A stretch of 14,028 bases of DNA, from assembly GCA_045224495.1 (NCBI GenBank), contig JBGVAK010000064.1:1-14028 (forward strand), given 5' to 3'. The notes under the pieces are model-generated. The model was given only the letters and a program-made list of their open reading frames with translations, made no database searches and was not told where the DNA came from. This DNA is from RUG472 sp045224495 (GTDB lineage Bacteria; Bacillota; Clostridia; Christensenellales; CAG-138). This document shows, in pieces, positions 7,364 to 13,121 of the stretch. Positions within the stretch are counted from its first letter, which is position 1; each line of letters begins with the position of its first letter. The translations under genes and the position numbers were made by a program.

Positions 7364-7379
7364 GTTAGAGAAAACTAAC
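7364..7379. promoter_or_regulatory. DtxR-type operator before the metal operon
   Basis: GTTAGAGAAAACTAAC has perfect 5-base arms (GTTAG/CTAAC) and a 6-base centre, five bases after the -10 box and over the predicted start. Same geometry as the site in front of the divergent regulator, supporting joint repression. Confidence 0.7.
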
Positions 7380-7421
7380 TTGTAGTAAGGCAAATCCATT
7401 CACAGATAGGGAGGGCTGTCC

Positions 7422-8066
7422 ATGCGATATGGGGGAATGCCTGCGGGGATGTGGGCTCTGTTCGCCGGGAGCTTTCGAAGGAAGCTCACGGAGGTGTTGG
7501 GCTATGACAGGGCCGCGGCGGCTGAGATCACGAAAAGCGCCCACCGGGAATACCGGGCCCTGATCCAAAGGCTGCCTACCTTCGAGAGGGGCGACCGGTT
7601 CCGGATGAACATCGTGAGCTGCGCCATGCTGTGTGCCTTCGTATTGAGGATGCCCCGGCGGCCCAGTGTGGACGAGCTGACGGGATACTACGCCGGGGCC
7701 ATGATGATCGGCCCCATGCGTTGGTTTTGCCGCCTGAACGGCAGGCGGCAGTTCAGACCCAGGGACATAGCGGGCATGGAGGCCACGGCCACCCTGAACG
7801 CCGCGGATCGAAACCCCTATTCCTGGAACATGGCGTTTCTGCCCTATGGGGACGGAAGCGGTTACGAAGCCCGGTTCAGCCGCTGCGGGATCTGCACCCT
7901 GATGCAGGAGCTGGGGCTCTTCGACCTGGTCCCCGCCATGTGCCGATTGGACTACACCATGAGCAAGGCGGGCGGGGTTTGCGAGTTCGTGCGCACGTAT
8001 ACCCTGGCCTCCGGCGGGCCCTATTGCGATTGCGGCTACAAGAAGAAAGAGAGGAAGGGAACATGA
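7422..8066 (+). CDS. L-2-amino-thiazoline-4-carboxylate hydrolase-like protein
   Basis: A 214-residue cytoplasmic protein resembling the ATC-hydrolase-like family. The named activity opens an aminothiazoline ring on the way to cysteine, but most family members have no tested function. The recognisable part is the C-terminal half. It has an FSRCGIC segment (C155, C158), then MCRLDYT (C174, D177), GGVCEF (C187) and TLASGGPYCDCGY (C202, C204). These follow the family pattern of Arg-Cys, Cys-x-x-Asp-Tyr/Phe, and a final Gly-x-x-Cys-Asp block. Six clustered cysteines also make metal binding possible. GGGAGG at 7409-7414 precedes the ATG by six to seven bases. It is first in an operon with metal-binding and metal-transport genes under a DtxR-type operator, and overlaps the next gene by ATGA. 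A role in metal handling is inferred from that context. Confidence 0.72.
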   Translation: MRYGGMPAGMWALFAGSFRRKLTEVLGYDRAAAAEITKSAHREYRALIQRLPTFERGDRFRMNIVSCAMLCAFVLRMPRRPSVDELTGYYAGAMMIGPMRWFCRLNGRRQFRPRDIAGMEATATLNAADRNPYSWNMAFLPYGDGSGYEARFSRCGICTLMQELGLFDLVPAMCRLDYTMSKAGGVCEFVRTYTLASGGPYCDCGYKKKERKGT

Positions 8067-8317
8067 TCAAAACGGTATTGAAGATCGACGGCATGATGTG
8101 CGGCATGTGCGAGGCCCACGTGGCGGACGCCATCCGCAAAGCGGTCCCCGCCGCCAAGAAGGTCACCGCCTCCCGGAGCAAGGGGGAGGCTTCCTTCCTG
8201 ACGGAGGAAGCGGTGGACACAGCCGGCCTGAAGGCGGCCATCGACGCCACAGGGTACACTTGCCGGGGGCTGGAATCGGTGCCCTATGAAAAGAAGGGCT
8301 GGTTCGGGTGGAGATGA
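8063..8317 (+). CDS. Heavy-metal-associated (HMA) domain protein
   Basis: An 84-residue small metal-binding protein of the ferredoxin-like HMA fold seen in copper chaperones (CopZ/Atx1) and P-type ATPase N-termini. The binding loop is GMMCGMCEAHV, the MxCxxC motif with two Cys near residues 12 and 15. A beta-alpha-beta-beta-alpha-beta layout fits the rest, ending in the GYTC segment usual before the last strand. The C-terminal extension KKGWFGWR is not part of the fold. ATGA overlap with the gene before and overlap with the ZIP gene after indicate tight coupling. It may pass a soft metal to a partner or buffer it. The metal is not defined, since the ZIP neighbour suggests zinc or iron while the HMA motif classically prefers copper(I). 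Confidence 0.87.
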   Translation: MIKTVLKIDGMMCGMCEAHVADAIRKAVPAAKKVTASRSKGEASFLTEEAVDTAGLKAAIDATGYTCRGLESVPYEKKGWFGWR

Positions 8318-9090
8318 CGGTCCTGTGGGGGTTGCTGATCCCCTTCCTGGGCACGGCGGCAGGCGCCGGGTGCGTGTTCTTCCTGCAGAAGGACCTGAAG
8401 CTGGGCGTGCAGCGGGCCCTCACCGGCTTTGCGGCGGGGGTCATGGTGGCGGCGTCCATCTGGAGTTTGATCGTCCCGGCTATCGAACAGAACCGAGCCA
8501 TGGGCCGCTGGGCCTTCCTGCCGGCCTTCATCGGCTTCTGGCTGGGCATCGGGTTCCTGCTGCTCCTCGATCATGCGATCCCCCACCTGCATCGGCGCAT
8601 CGACCAGGCGGAGGGCCCCAAAAGTCATCTGTCCCGTACGATCATGATGGTCCTGGCCGTGACGCTCCACAACATCCCCGAGGGCATGGCGGTGGGCGTG
8701 GTCTACGCCGGTCTTCGCACGGGGTCTGCCAACATCACGGCAGGCGGGGCCTTGGCCCTCGCTTTGGGCATCGCCATCCAGAACTTTCCGGAGGGGGCCA
8801 TCATCTCCATGCCCCTCTACGCGGAGGGCAAGAGCAAGCCCAGATCCTTCTGGCTGGGCGTCCTCTCTGGGGCGGTGGAGCCCGTCTTCGGCGGGCTGAC
8901 CGTGATCGTGGCGGGGCTGGTGGTCCCGGCCATGCCCTATCTGCTGTCCTTCGCCGCGGGGGCTATGCTGTACGTGGTGGTGGAGGAGTTGATCCCGGAG
9001 ATGTCGGCGGGGGAGCATTCCAATATCGGCGTCCTGTTCTTCGCCGTGGGTTTCAGCCTTATGATGGCTCTGGATGTAGCTTTAGGATAG
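8308..9090 (+). CDS. ZIP-family divalent metal transporter (GufA type)
   Basis: A 260-residue integral membrane protein expected to move Zn2+, Fe2+ or similar ions into the cytoplasm. Eight hydrophobic segments are visible, the first at about 4-25. The transport-site helices carry HNIPEG (121-126) and QNFPEG (158-163), and a later helix has VVEELIPE (224-231). The Gln in the second motif and the long second loop place it in the GufA-like branch rather than with ZupT. Two starts are possible. GTG at 8308 has AAGAAGGG nine bases upstream. ATG at 8314 overlaps the HMA stop as ATGA. Both give essentially the same protein. It sits within the DtxR-controlled operon, consistent with uptake induced when metal is scarce. 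Confidence 0.92.
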   Translation: MEMTVLWGLLIPFLGTAAGAGCVFFLQKDLKLGVQRALTGFAAGVMVAASIWSLIVPAIEQNRAMGRWAFLPAFIGFWLGIGFLLLLDHAIPHLHRRIDQAEGPKSHLSRTIMMVLAVTLHNIPEGMAVGVVYAGLRTGSANITAGGALALALGIAIQNFPEGAIISMPLYAEGKSKPRSFWLGVLSGAVEPVFGGLTVIVAGLVVPAMPYLLSFAAGAMLYVVVEELIPEMSAGEHSNIGVLFFAVGFSLMMALDVALG

Positions 9091-9099
9091 GAGGATAGG

Positions 9100-9939
9100 A
9101 TGAAGTATCATATTGAAAAGAACACGGTCCAGGAGACGCTGATCATCCCCCTGTTCGGGCGGCTGGTGTGCTCGGAGCGGTTCCCGGAGCTGTTTTCGGA
9201 CCCGGAGGCCAGGCGCATCTGCGACGCCTTGGACTACGACTTTGCCGAGAAGCGGCAGAAGATGGAATCCCCGGCAGGGCTCTTCGGCGCCCTGGAGGTG
9301 GCCCAGCGGCAGTACGACCTCAGGTGCGAGGTGGAAGCATACCTGAAGGAGCATCCCCGGGCCGCCGTGGTGAACCTGGGCTGCGGCTTGGACGATACCT
9401 TCCACAAGTGCGACAACGGTTTCTGTCGGGGCTACAACATCGACTTTCCGGACGTGATCGCGGTGCGCAACCAGCTCTTGCCGGCGGCCGAGCGGGAGAC
9501 GAACCTGGCCTGCGACTTGAACGACTATAGCTGGATGGACCGGATCGACGGCTCCGACGGCGCCGTCTTTTTCGCCGCCGGGGTGTTCTATTATTTCAAG
9601 ACCGAGGCCGTGCGACAGCTCTTCGACACCATGGCCCGTCGCTTCCCCGGCGGGGCCCTGGCCTTCGACTCCTGCAACCAGCGGGGGGCCAAGCTCATGC
9701 GCAAGACCTGGCTCAAGGAGGCCGGGATCACGGACGTGGGCGCTTACTTCTCCCTGGAGGACGAGGGAGCGCTCCATGACTGGAGCGATCGGTTCGCCAA
9801 CCTCACCGCCAAGAGTTACATGCGGGGCTATCGGGATATCTACCGGAACGTGGGGCTGTTCCACAAGCTGATGATCCGCTTCTGCGACAGCCTGGTAAAG
9901 ATGAAAATCGTGAAGATAGAATTCATGGAGGGCATATGA
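9100..9939 (+). CDS. LCM-family class I SAM methyltransferase
   Basis: A 279-residue S-adenosylmethionine-dependent methyltransferase of the leucine carboxyl methyltransferase-like group, which in bacteria is often labelled as an O-methyltransferase of polyketide or small-molecule pathways. The SAM-binding loop is VNLGCGLDD (91-99), and the acidic second strand is YNIDFPDVI (112-120), the family's YxxDxPxV block. VFFAAGVFYYF (about 155-165) is the usual post-motif segment. AGGAGG at 9089-9094 is five bases before the ATG. It is separated from the ZIP gene by nine bases and overlaps the next methyltransferase fragment by ATGA, so it is the fourth operon member. The substrate cannot be read from sequence; modification of a metal-binding small molecule is a speculative option. 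Confidence 0.85.
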   Translation: MKYHIEKNTVQETLIIPLFGRLVCSERFPELFSDPEARRICDALDYDFAEKRQKMESPAGLFGALEVAQRQYDLRCEVEAYLKEHPRAAVVNLGCGLDDTFHKCDNGFCRGYNIDFPDVIAVRNQLLPAAERETNLACDLNDYSWMDRIDGSDGAVFFAAGVFYYFKTEAVRQLFDTMARRFPGGALAFDSCNQRGAKLMRKTWLKEAGITDVGAYFSLEDEGALHDWSDRFANLTAKSYMRGYRDIYRNVGLFHKLMIRFCDSLVKMKIVKIEFMEGI

Positions 9940-10202
9940 CACGGCACGACGAGATCCGCCGCTCCTACAAGGCTCTGGGCGGCATGGGCACCGTATACGA
10001 CGGCATCATCACCCGCTCCACGCTCTTGGGCAAGATCACGGACAGCCTGGTCTGGGGCCTCGATAAGGACCTGGCGGCCCAGTGGGTGGAGGACGCCTTA
10101 TGGCCCGTCCCGGCGGACTTTGCCGGGAAGCTCCTGGATATAAAAACGCCAACTTTGATACAATTCAATGATTCGACGGCGGCTTACCTCCAAGCAGGGT
10201 AA
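9936..10202 (+). pseudogene. Truncated class I methyltransferase, broken by IS-like sequence
   Basis: The first 69 residues resemble the start of a SAM methyltransferase: YDGIITRSTLLGKITDSLVWG, then PADFAGKLLDI. This is the strand that should lead straight into a VGTG-type SAM loop. Instead the frame leaves the homologous sequence near base 10140 and adds about 20 unrelated residues before a TAA. No SAM-binding motif remains, so the product cannot be an active enzyme. Base composition drops at the same point, and the following 130 bases look like an insertion sequence end. The start overlaps the preceding methyltransferase stop (ATGA), so the intact ancestor was the last gene of the metal operon. 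Confidence 0.8.
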
Positions 10203-10272
10203 GTTTTTTTTATGAGCAGGGTAAGTTGCACAGGCAGCAGGGTAAGTTGGGCAAGAAGGGGGTAAGTTTTCA
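10140..10272 (-). mobile_element. Remnant of an IS21-like element end
   Basis: Read on the minus strand, the segment starts with TG at 10272 and contains four copies of AACTTACCC. It then opens a frame LEVSRRRIIELYQSW (about 10199-10155) like the N-terminus of an IstA-type transposase, and stops abruptly at the methyltransferase junction. Multiple subterminal repeats and TG...CA tips are features of IS21 ends. The rest of istA, istB and the other end are absent, so this is a relic or the scar of a deletion. The family assignment is inference from layout. Confidence 0.45.
10194..10268 (+). repeat. Four GGGTAAGTT repeats at about 21-base spacing
   Basis: GCAGGGTAAGTT occurs exactly at 10194-10205, 10216-10227 and 10237-10248, and a fourth copy GGGTAAGTT is at 10260-10268. 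The core starts are 22, 21 and 20 bases apart, two helical turns, so all copies face the same side of the DNA. Such phased sites suit a multimeric binding protein, here probably a transposase. Confidence 0.85.
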
Positions 10273-10294
10273 TATTTCCCTTTCGCTGTGGTAG

Positions 10295-10416
10295 ATTTGG
10301 ACACATTCGGTCTGTATAATGTGAAGCGGAAATCGGGATTTGTTGAACCAGACAATGATGTCTAATCGATAGGATGCGGCATTTTCTCGCTTTGTGTCGT
10401 GTCCAAATGATTAGAC
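10295..10416 (+). other. Interlocking inverted repeats in the regulator leader (pseudoknot topology)
   Basis: ATTTGGACAC (10295-10304) is complementary to GTGTCCAAAT (10399-10408), and GTCTAATC (10360-10367) is complementary to GATTAGAC (10409-10416). The order A-B-A'-B' with A' and B' directly adjacent is that of an RNA pseudoknot, if transcription begins upstream of 10295. At DNA level it could be a small transposon-like relic with 10-base inverted ends. Confidence 0.5.
10315..10320 (+). promoter_or_regulatory. Possible -10 box of the membrane-XRE gene
   Basis: An exact TATAAT sits 132 bases before the GTG start. The best 17-base-spaced -35 (TAGATT, 10292-10297) matches only three of six, so the promoter would be weak or activator-dependent. 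Confidence 0.35.
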
Positions 10417-10452
10417 TGGCGTTAAACTGACTGCGAAAGGAGGAAAACCCAG

Positions 10453-11043
10453 GTGGATCAGATTAAGATCGGCGCGTTCCTGAAAACAATCAGGAAGGAA
10501 AAGAATTTGACACAGGAGCAAGCAGCGGAACAGTTAGGCGTTTCCAATCGGACGGTGTCCCGTTGGGAGACAGGAACGAATATGCCCGACATCAGCCTGC
10601 TGTTGGAGATTGCCGAACTTTACGGCGTCAGTATTCCGGAATTGATTGACGGAGAAAGGAAAAGCGAGAAAATGAATGAAGAAGCAAAAGAAGTCGCCAG
10701 TAGAATGTCTGATTATGCAGAAACGGAAAAAACAACGATTTTGAAAAACATTACGACGGAAAGCCTGCTGGGTGTCTGCGCGCTGGTTGTGCTGATGATC
10801 CTCAAACTAACGGGTATCCGTTCTTTCAGCCAGCTGACGGAAATAGTTTTTCTTTACTGCCAGGTGTTTGTATATGTCTCGGTGGTGATGGTTTTCTTCC
10901 ATGCTTCAGGTTTGCTGTATAAATTCAAGCGTGGAAACAGAGAAACCAGCTTGCCGAAGCCATTTCTGTTCCTGATTGCTTTGGCCGCTTCCGCTGCAGT
11001 CGCATTCGGAATCTGGTTTCTGGTTTCATTGATAAGCGGATAA
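10453..11043 (+). CDS. Membrane-anchored XRE-family regulator
   Basis: A 196-residue protein joining a DNA-binding head to a membrane tail. Residues 5-65 form a Cro/C1 helix-turn-helix (IRKEKNLTQEQAAEQLGVSNRTVSRWETGTNMPDISLL, ending in YGVSIPELIDGE). A charged linker follows, then three hydrophobic segments at about 103-120, 131-152 and 170-194. This layout is common in Firmicutes for regulators that sense envelope or peptide signals, but the signal is unknown here. The start is GTG, chosen because AAAGGAGG at 10436-10443 lies nine bases upstream. It is the first gene of a lower-GC block beginning after the IS-like remnant, and is followed 21 bases later by the zinc-ribbon ORF. Confidence 0.88.
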   Translation: MDQIKIGAFLKTIRKEKNLTQEQAAEQLGVSNRTVSRWETGTNMPDISLLLEIAELYGVSIPELIDGERKSEKMNEEAKEVASRMSDYAETEKTTILKNITTESLLGVCALVVLMILKLTGIRSFSQLTEIVFLYCQVFVYVSVVMVFFHASGLLYKFKRGNRETSLPKPFLFLIALAASAAVAFGIWFLVSLISG

Positions 11044-11064
11044 CCCCCCGGGAGGTAAATGTTT

Positions 11065-11226
11065 ATGTATAAGATCTGCAAAGACTGCGGCGAAAAATGT
11101 GATCTGTCGGAAAAGAAATGTCCTGTGTGCGGGGGAAAACTGAAAAAACAATTCACGGAAGAGGAAATAAAGGAAATCCAAAAGCAGAACGACGATATGG
11201 CTGTGATCAACACCTTGCTGATGTAG
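11065..11226 (+). CDS. Small zinc-ribbon protein
   Basis: A 53-residue ORF with two knuckles, CKDC (C5, C8) and CPVC (C19, C22), plus an extra Cys at 12. The C-terminal half is a charged helix (EEEIKEIQKQNDD). The four-Cys pattern and the small size fit a treble-clef or rubredoxin-like zinc ribbon, a common adaptor for protein or nucleic-acid contact. GGAGG at 11051-11055 is nine bases before this ATG; an in-frame ATG at 11059 is only three bases from it. It lies between the membrane XRE gene and the peptidase gene on the same strand, probably in one transcript. No specific function is recognised. Confidence 0.75.
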   Translation: MYKICKDCGEKCDLSEKKCPVCGGKLKKQFTEEEIKEIQKQNDDMAVINTLLM

Positions 11227-11251
11227 ATTCGGGTTAGCGGGATTTGAAGAT

Positions 11252-11995
11252 ATGAGAGCAAAGAAAAAGAGAGTCTTACTGTTTATCACAATATTGCTCA
11301 TACTCGCGGCGGTTGTTGGGGCTATGTTTCAGTTTACCCAGTTCGGCTATCTGACGACTGTCCCGTATCGATCTGCATTTACAGAAATCGCTTCTCACGT
11401 TTACATCAACAGAGATTATGCAGGAGATCGGCAAGAGCTTCTTGAGATGATCGAACAGGCCAAGGATCGTGTCAGGACATTTTTCGGTGATCTGCATTTT
11501 CAGGATGAGACGACCTTCATCATCTGTGATAACGGGAAGCTGACCCGGAAACTCGGAGAAGATCACGGCACTGTTATCGTTTCTTTCCCCGTCGAGGCAT
11601 ATTACGTTTGTATATCTGACGAGTATCTCGAACTCGACATTCTGGCACACGAGATCACCCATGCGGAACTGCGTTCGCGTCTTTCAGCCAAAGCGCAAAA
11701 AGCAATCCCGACGTGGTTCGATGAAGGGCTTGCTTTACAGAATGACTACCGGAAAAGATATAGTGAAGCGCAATGGATCGCGCAGACCGACAACGGAAAA
11801 AACACGGTTGCTCTTGAGGATATGGATACCCCGGCAGAGTTCTATGCGGGGGAAGCGGAGGACAGGCGTTTCCGTTATCTGAATGCGAAGCATGAACTCG
11901 ATGTATGGATGACAGTACACGGTCAGCACGGTTTATTGGAATTGCTTGATAGGCTCAATGGCGGAGCAGATTTCACCACTGCGTATGACAGTTGA
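11252..11995 (+). CDS. Membrane-anchored gluzincin-type metallopeptidase
   Basis: A 247-residue protein with one N-terminal hydrophobic anchor (about residues 7-26, preceded by RAKKKR), so the catalytic domain should face outside. The zinc site is HEITH at 133-137 (H133, E134, H137), with the third ligand in WFDEGLA (E158). The short gap and the W-x-x-EG sequence match the MA-like peptidase family of gluzincins. Residues 45-130 are a beta-rich N-terminal domain. The ribosome site is weak (GCGGGATTTGAAG region), unlike its neighbours, so translation may depend on the upstream genes. It follows the membrane XRE regulator and the zinc ribbon. A link between extracytoplasmic proteolysis and that regulator is possible but only inferred. 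Confidence 0.82.
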   Translation: MRAKKKRVLLFITILLILAAVVGAMFQFTQFGYLTTVPYRSAFTEIASHVYINRDYAGDRQELLEMIEQAKDRVRTFFGDLHFQDETTFIICDNGKLTRKLGEDHGTVIVSFPVEAYYVCISDEYLELDILAHEITHAELRSRLSAKAQKAIPTWFDEGLALQNDYRKRYSEAQWIAQTDNGKNTVALEDMDTPAEFYAGEAEDRRFRYLNAKHELDVWMTVHGQHGLLELLDRLNGGADFTTAYDS

Positions 11996-12027
11996 ATTCC
12001 AGCTTGTCGAGTTAATTGGAGGCCTAA

Positions 12028-12216
12028 ATGAAGCAGATTTCGAATAAGGAATATGAGAAGTACCAGCAGTACCAAACCGACAAGCTGCATGGCCGCATCC
12101 TGACGCCAGACGGCCTCCGCTTCATCTGCGCCGGTCTGGACAATGATCCGGAGAAGATTGGCATCCACATGCTGGAGATGCTGGCCAAGTTCAGAAGTGA
12201 AGGAATCGTGGAATGA
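12028..12216 (+). CDS. Small hypothetical protein
   Basis: A 62-residue soluble ORF with a very good ribosome site (GGAGG at 12018-12022, five bases before the ATG). The sequence is polar and Tyr/Gln-rich at the start (EYEKYQQYQTDKLHGR) and ends in a predicted helix (IGIHMLEMLAKFR). I recognise no domain. Short proteins of this kind are common in Clostridial mobile regions. It lies 32 bases after the peptidase gene and probably belongs to the same accessory block. Confidence 0.6.
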   Translation: MKQISNKEYEKYQQYQTDKLHGRILTPDGLRFICAGLDNDPEKIGIHMLEMLAKFRSEGIVE

Positions 12217-12311
12217 AAACCATTGGTTTGGACAGATCTGAACAGGAAAAGACAGGACGATACCTTTCTCACAGGATATAATGATCCCATCAAGGAAAGG
12301 GGGTGCAGGCG

Positions 12312-12437
12312 ATGGAGTGGCGGAGCATGCGAACGCTGATCCTGGACAGCTTTGAAAATTCTCCGATCTTCAACATGGGGGCACCTCCTGTGGTCGGGTT
12401 TCCTTTGAGCTCAGGCCCACTATACTGCCTGCCATAA
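12312..12437 (+). CDS. Possible 41-residue ORF
   Basis: ATG preceded by a purine-rich GGAAAGGGGG about eight bases upstream, ending in TAA just before a plus-strand terminator. The product has a short helical N-terminus (MRTLILDSF) followed by a Pro/Gly-rich hydrophobic tail (GAPPVVGFPLSSGPLYCLP). No family is recognised. Position between a possible -10 box and a terminator makes expression plausible, but at this length a chance frame cannot be excluded. It could also be a leader peptide or a degraded gene end. Confidence 0.3.
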   Translation: MEWRSMRTLILDSFENSPIFNMGAPPVVGFPLSSGPLYCLP

Positions 12438-12441
12438 TGTG

Positions 12442-12469
12442 AGAGTCAATAGGGTCGTGGCTCTTTTTT
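12442..12469 (+). terminator. Terminator of the second accessory block
   Basis: Six-pair stem AGAGTC (12442-12447) with GGCTCT (12459-12464), including one G-T pair, an 11-base loop and a run of six T (12464-12469). Confidence 0.6.
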
Positions 12470-12486
12470 GTTTGGTCCGTCGTTGG

Positions 12487-12516
12487 AAAAAGCTTGCCCG
12501 ATCAGCGGGCAAGCTT
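12487..12516 (-). terminator. Terminator of the second DtxR-family regulator
   Basis: Perfect 11-base stem AAGCTTGCCCG (12490-12500) with CGGGCAAGCTT (12506-12516) and a 5-base loop. On the minus strand it is followed by five T (complement of 12487-12491). It lies 25 bases past the regulator's stop. Confidence 0.87.
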
Positions 12517-12541
12517 CATCACAAAAGATACGATAAAACGC

Positions 12542-12910
12542 TCAGCGATACTGCCGGGCATGGCGGCGGATGGCGTTGAAGGTCTCCTCGCTGAGGTCGT
12601 GCTCGATCTCGCAGGCGTCCCGCCGGGCGGTGTCCGGGCTGACGCCCAGGCCCATGAGAAGCTCACTGAGGAGCTTGTGGCGCTCATACATGCGTTCCGC
12701 GATCTCGAGACCGGGCGGGAGCAGCACGATCATGCCCGCCGGGTCCAAAGAGATGTAGCCGCTCTCCCGGAGGCGCTTGGTGGCATAGCTGACGCTGGGC
12801 TTGGTCACGCCCAGCTTCTCCGCCACGTCGATGGAGCGGATATAGCCCCGCTCCTCTTTCAGCATGAGCATGGCTTCCAAATAATCTTCTGCTGATTTAT
12901 GTATGGTCAT
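12542..12910 (-). CDS. DtxR-family metal-dependent repressor, probable regulator of feo
   Basis: A 122-residue winged-helix repressor that should bind DNA when loaded with Fe2+ or Mn2+. The N-terminal domain has HKSAEDYLEAMLML, then the recognition segment GVTKPSVSYATKRL. Metal ligands expected in the family are all present: D9, E12, H78, C100, E103, H104. Cys at position 100 is the DtxR/IdeR state (Glu in MntR), favouring iron. There is no C-terminal SH3-like domain, as in MntR-sized members. The ATG at 12910 starts at the conserved MTIHKSAEDY; a GTG at 12919 with AAAGGA upstream is an alternative adding three residues. It is divergent from feoAAB, whose promoter carries three GTTAG-type sites. 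Confidence 0.92.
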   Translation of the reverse strand: MTIHKSAEDYLEAMLMLKEERGYIRSIDVAEKLGVTKPSVSYATKRLRESGYISLDPAGMIVLLPPGLEIAERMYERHKLLSELLMGLGVSPDTARRDACEIEHDLSEETFNAIRRHARQYR

Positions 12911-12942
12911 CGTCCTCACCCTGTCCTTTGTTTCTTACCGTG

Positions 12943-12971
12943 AGGATACCACAGGTCGGAGAGAATAGCAA
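12943..12971 (-). promoter_or_regulatory. Possible promoter of the second DtxR-family gene
   Basis: On the minus strand, TTGCTA (12971-12966), 17-base spacer, TATCCT (12948-12943) with a preceding TG. No GTTAG palindrome overlaps it, so autoregulation is not evident. Confidence 0.4.
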
Positions 12972-12991
12972 GGAAAAACGAATACCCGTAG

Positions 12992-13007
12992 GTTAGAGGT
13001 TGACAAC
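12992..13007. promoter_or_regulatory. Degenerate DtxR-type site over the feo -35 box
   Basis: GTTAGAGGTTGACAAC keeps the left arm and three of five bases of the right arm. It overlaps TTGACA of the feo promoter. The surrounding GGTTAGAGGT recurs exactly at 13070-13079. Confidence 0.4.
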
Positions 13008-13028
13008 TATAATTAAAGGTGCTAAACT
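13000..13028 (+). promoter_or_regulatory. feo operon promoter
   Basis: TTGACA at 13000-13005, 17-base spacer, TAAACT at 13023-13028. Predicted start near 13035, giving a leader of about 87 bases before the first feoA. Confidence 0.75.
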
Positions 13029-13036
13029 ACATGCAG

Positions 13037-13052
13037 GTTAGCGAGCTCTAAC
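13037..13052. promoter_or_regulatory. Main DtxR-type operator of the feo operon
   Basis: GTTAGCGAGCTCTAAC has perfect arms and extends to 18 bases with G13036/C13053. It lies at the predicted start site, as the sites at the first DtxR locus do. Confidence 0.72.
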
Positions 13053-13070
13053 CCTTTTTGTGGGCCGTTG

Positions 13071-13086
13071 GTTAGAGGTATTTAAC
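13071..13086. promoter_or_regulatory. Secondary DtxR-type site in the feo leader
   Basis: GTTAGAGGTATTTAAC matches the GTTAG-N6-CTAAC form at nine of ten arm bases, about 36 bases into the leader. Confidence 0.5.
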
Positions 13087-13121
13087 AGCTGCGAGGGGCC
13101 CATGAGAGAGGAGGAAAGACG

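Larger units (their letters stand above)
12217..12541. other. Gene-poor interval at the right edge of the second accessory block
   Basis: Between the 62-residue ORF and the second DtxR gene there is no clear gene of normal size. It holds an isolated TATAAT (12277-12282) with no good -35, one possible 41-residue ORF, a hairpin-T terminator on the plus strand and a strong terminator serving the minus-strand regulator. Confidence 0.6.

Noticed and set aside
8284..9018. Long minus- and plus-strand alternative frames across the ZIP gene
   Set aside because: Their products are Arg/Gly/His-rich with no motif, whereas the ZIP frame has membrane helices and both metal motifs.
10194..10268. CRISPR-like array of GGGTAAGTT repeats
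   Set aside because: Repeat units are only 9-12 bases, intervals are about 10 bases rather than 30, and no cas gene is near. Phased protein-binding sites at an IS end fit better.
11229..11246. GGGTTAG before the peptidase gene as another DtxR-type site
   Set aside because: Only the left half-site is present and the right arm does not match, so chance is sufficient.
12217..12311. Possible riboswitch or RNA gene after the 62-residue ORF
   Set aside because: Apart from an isolated TATAAT there is no long stem, no tRNA-like fold and no recognisable riboswitch core.
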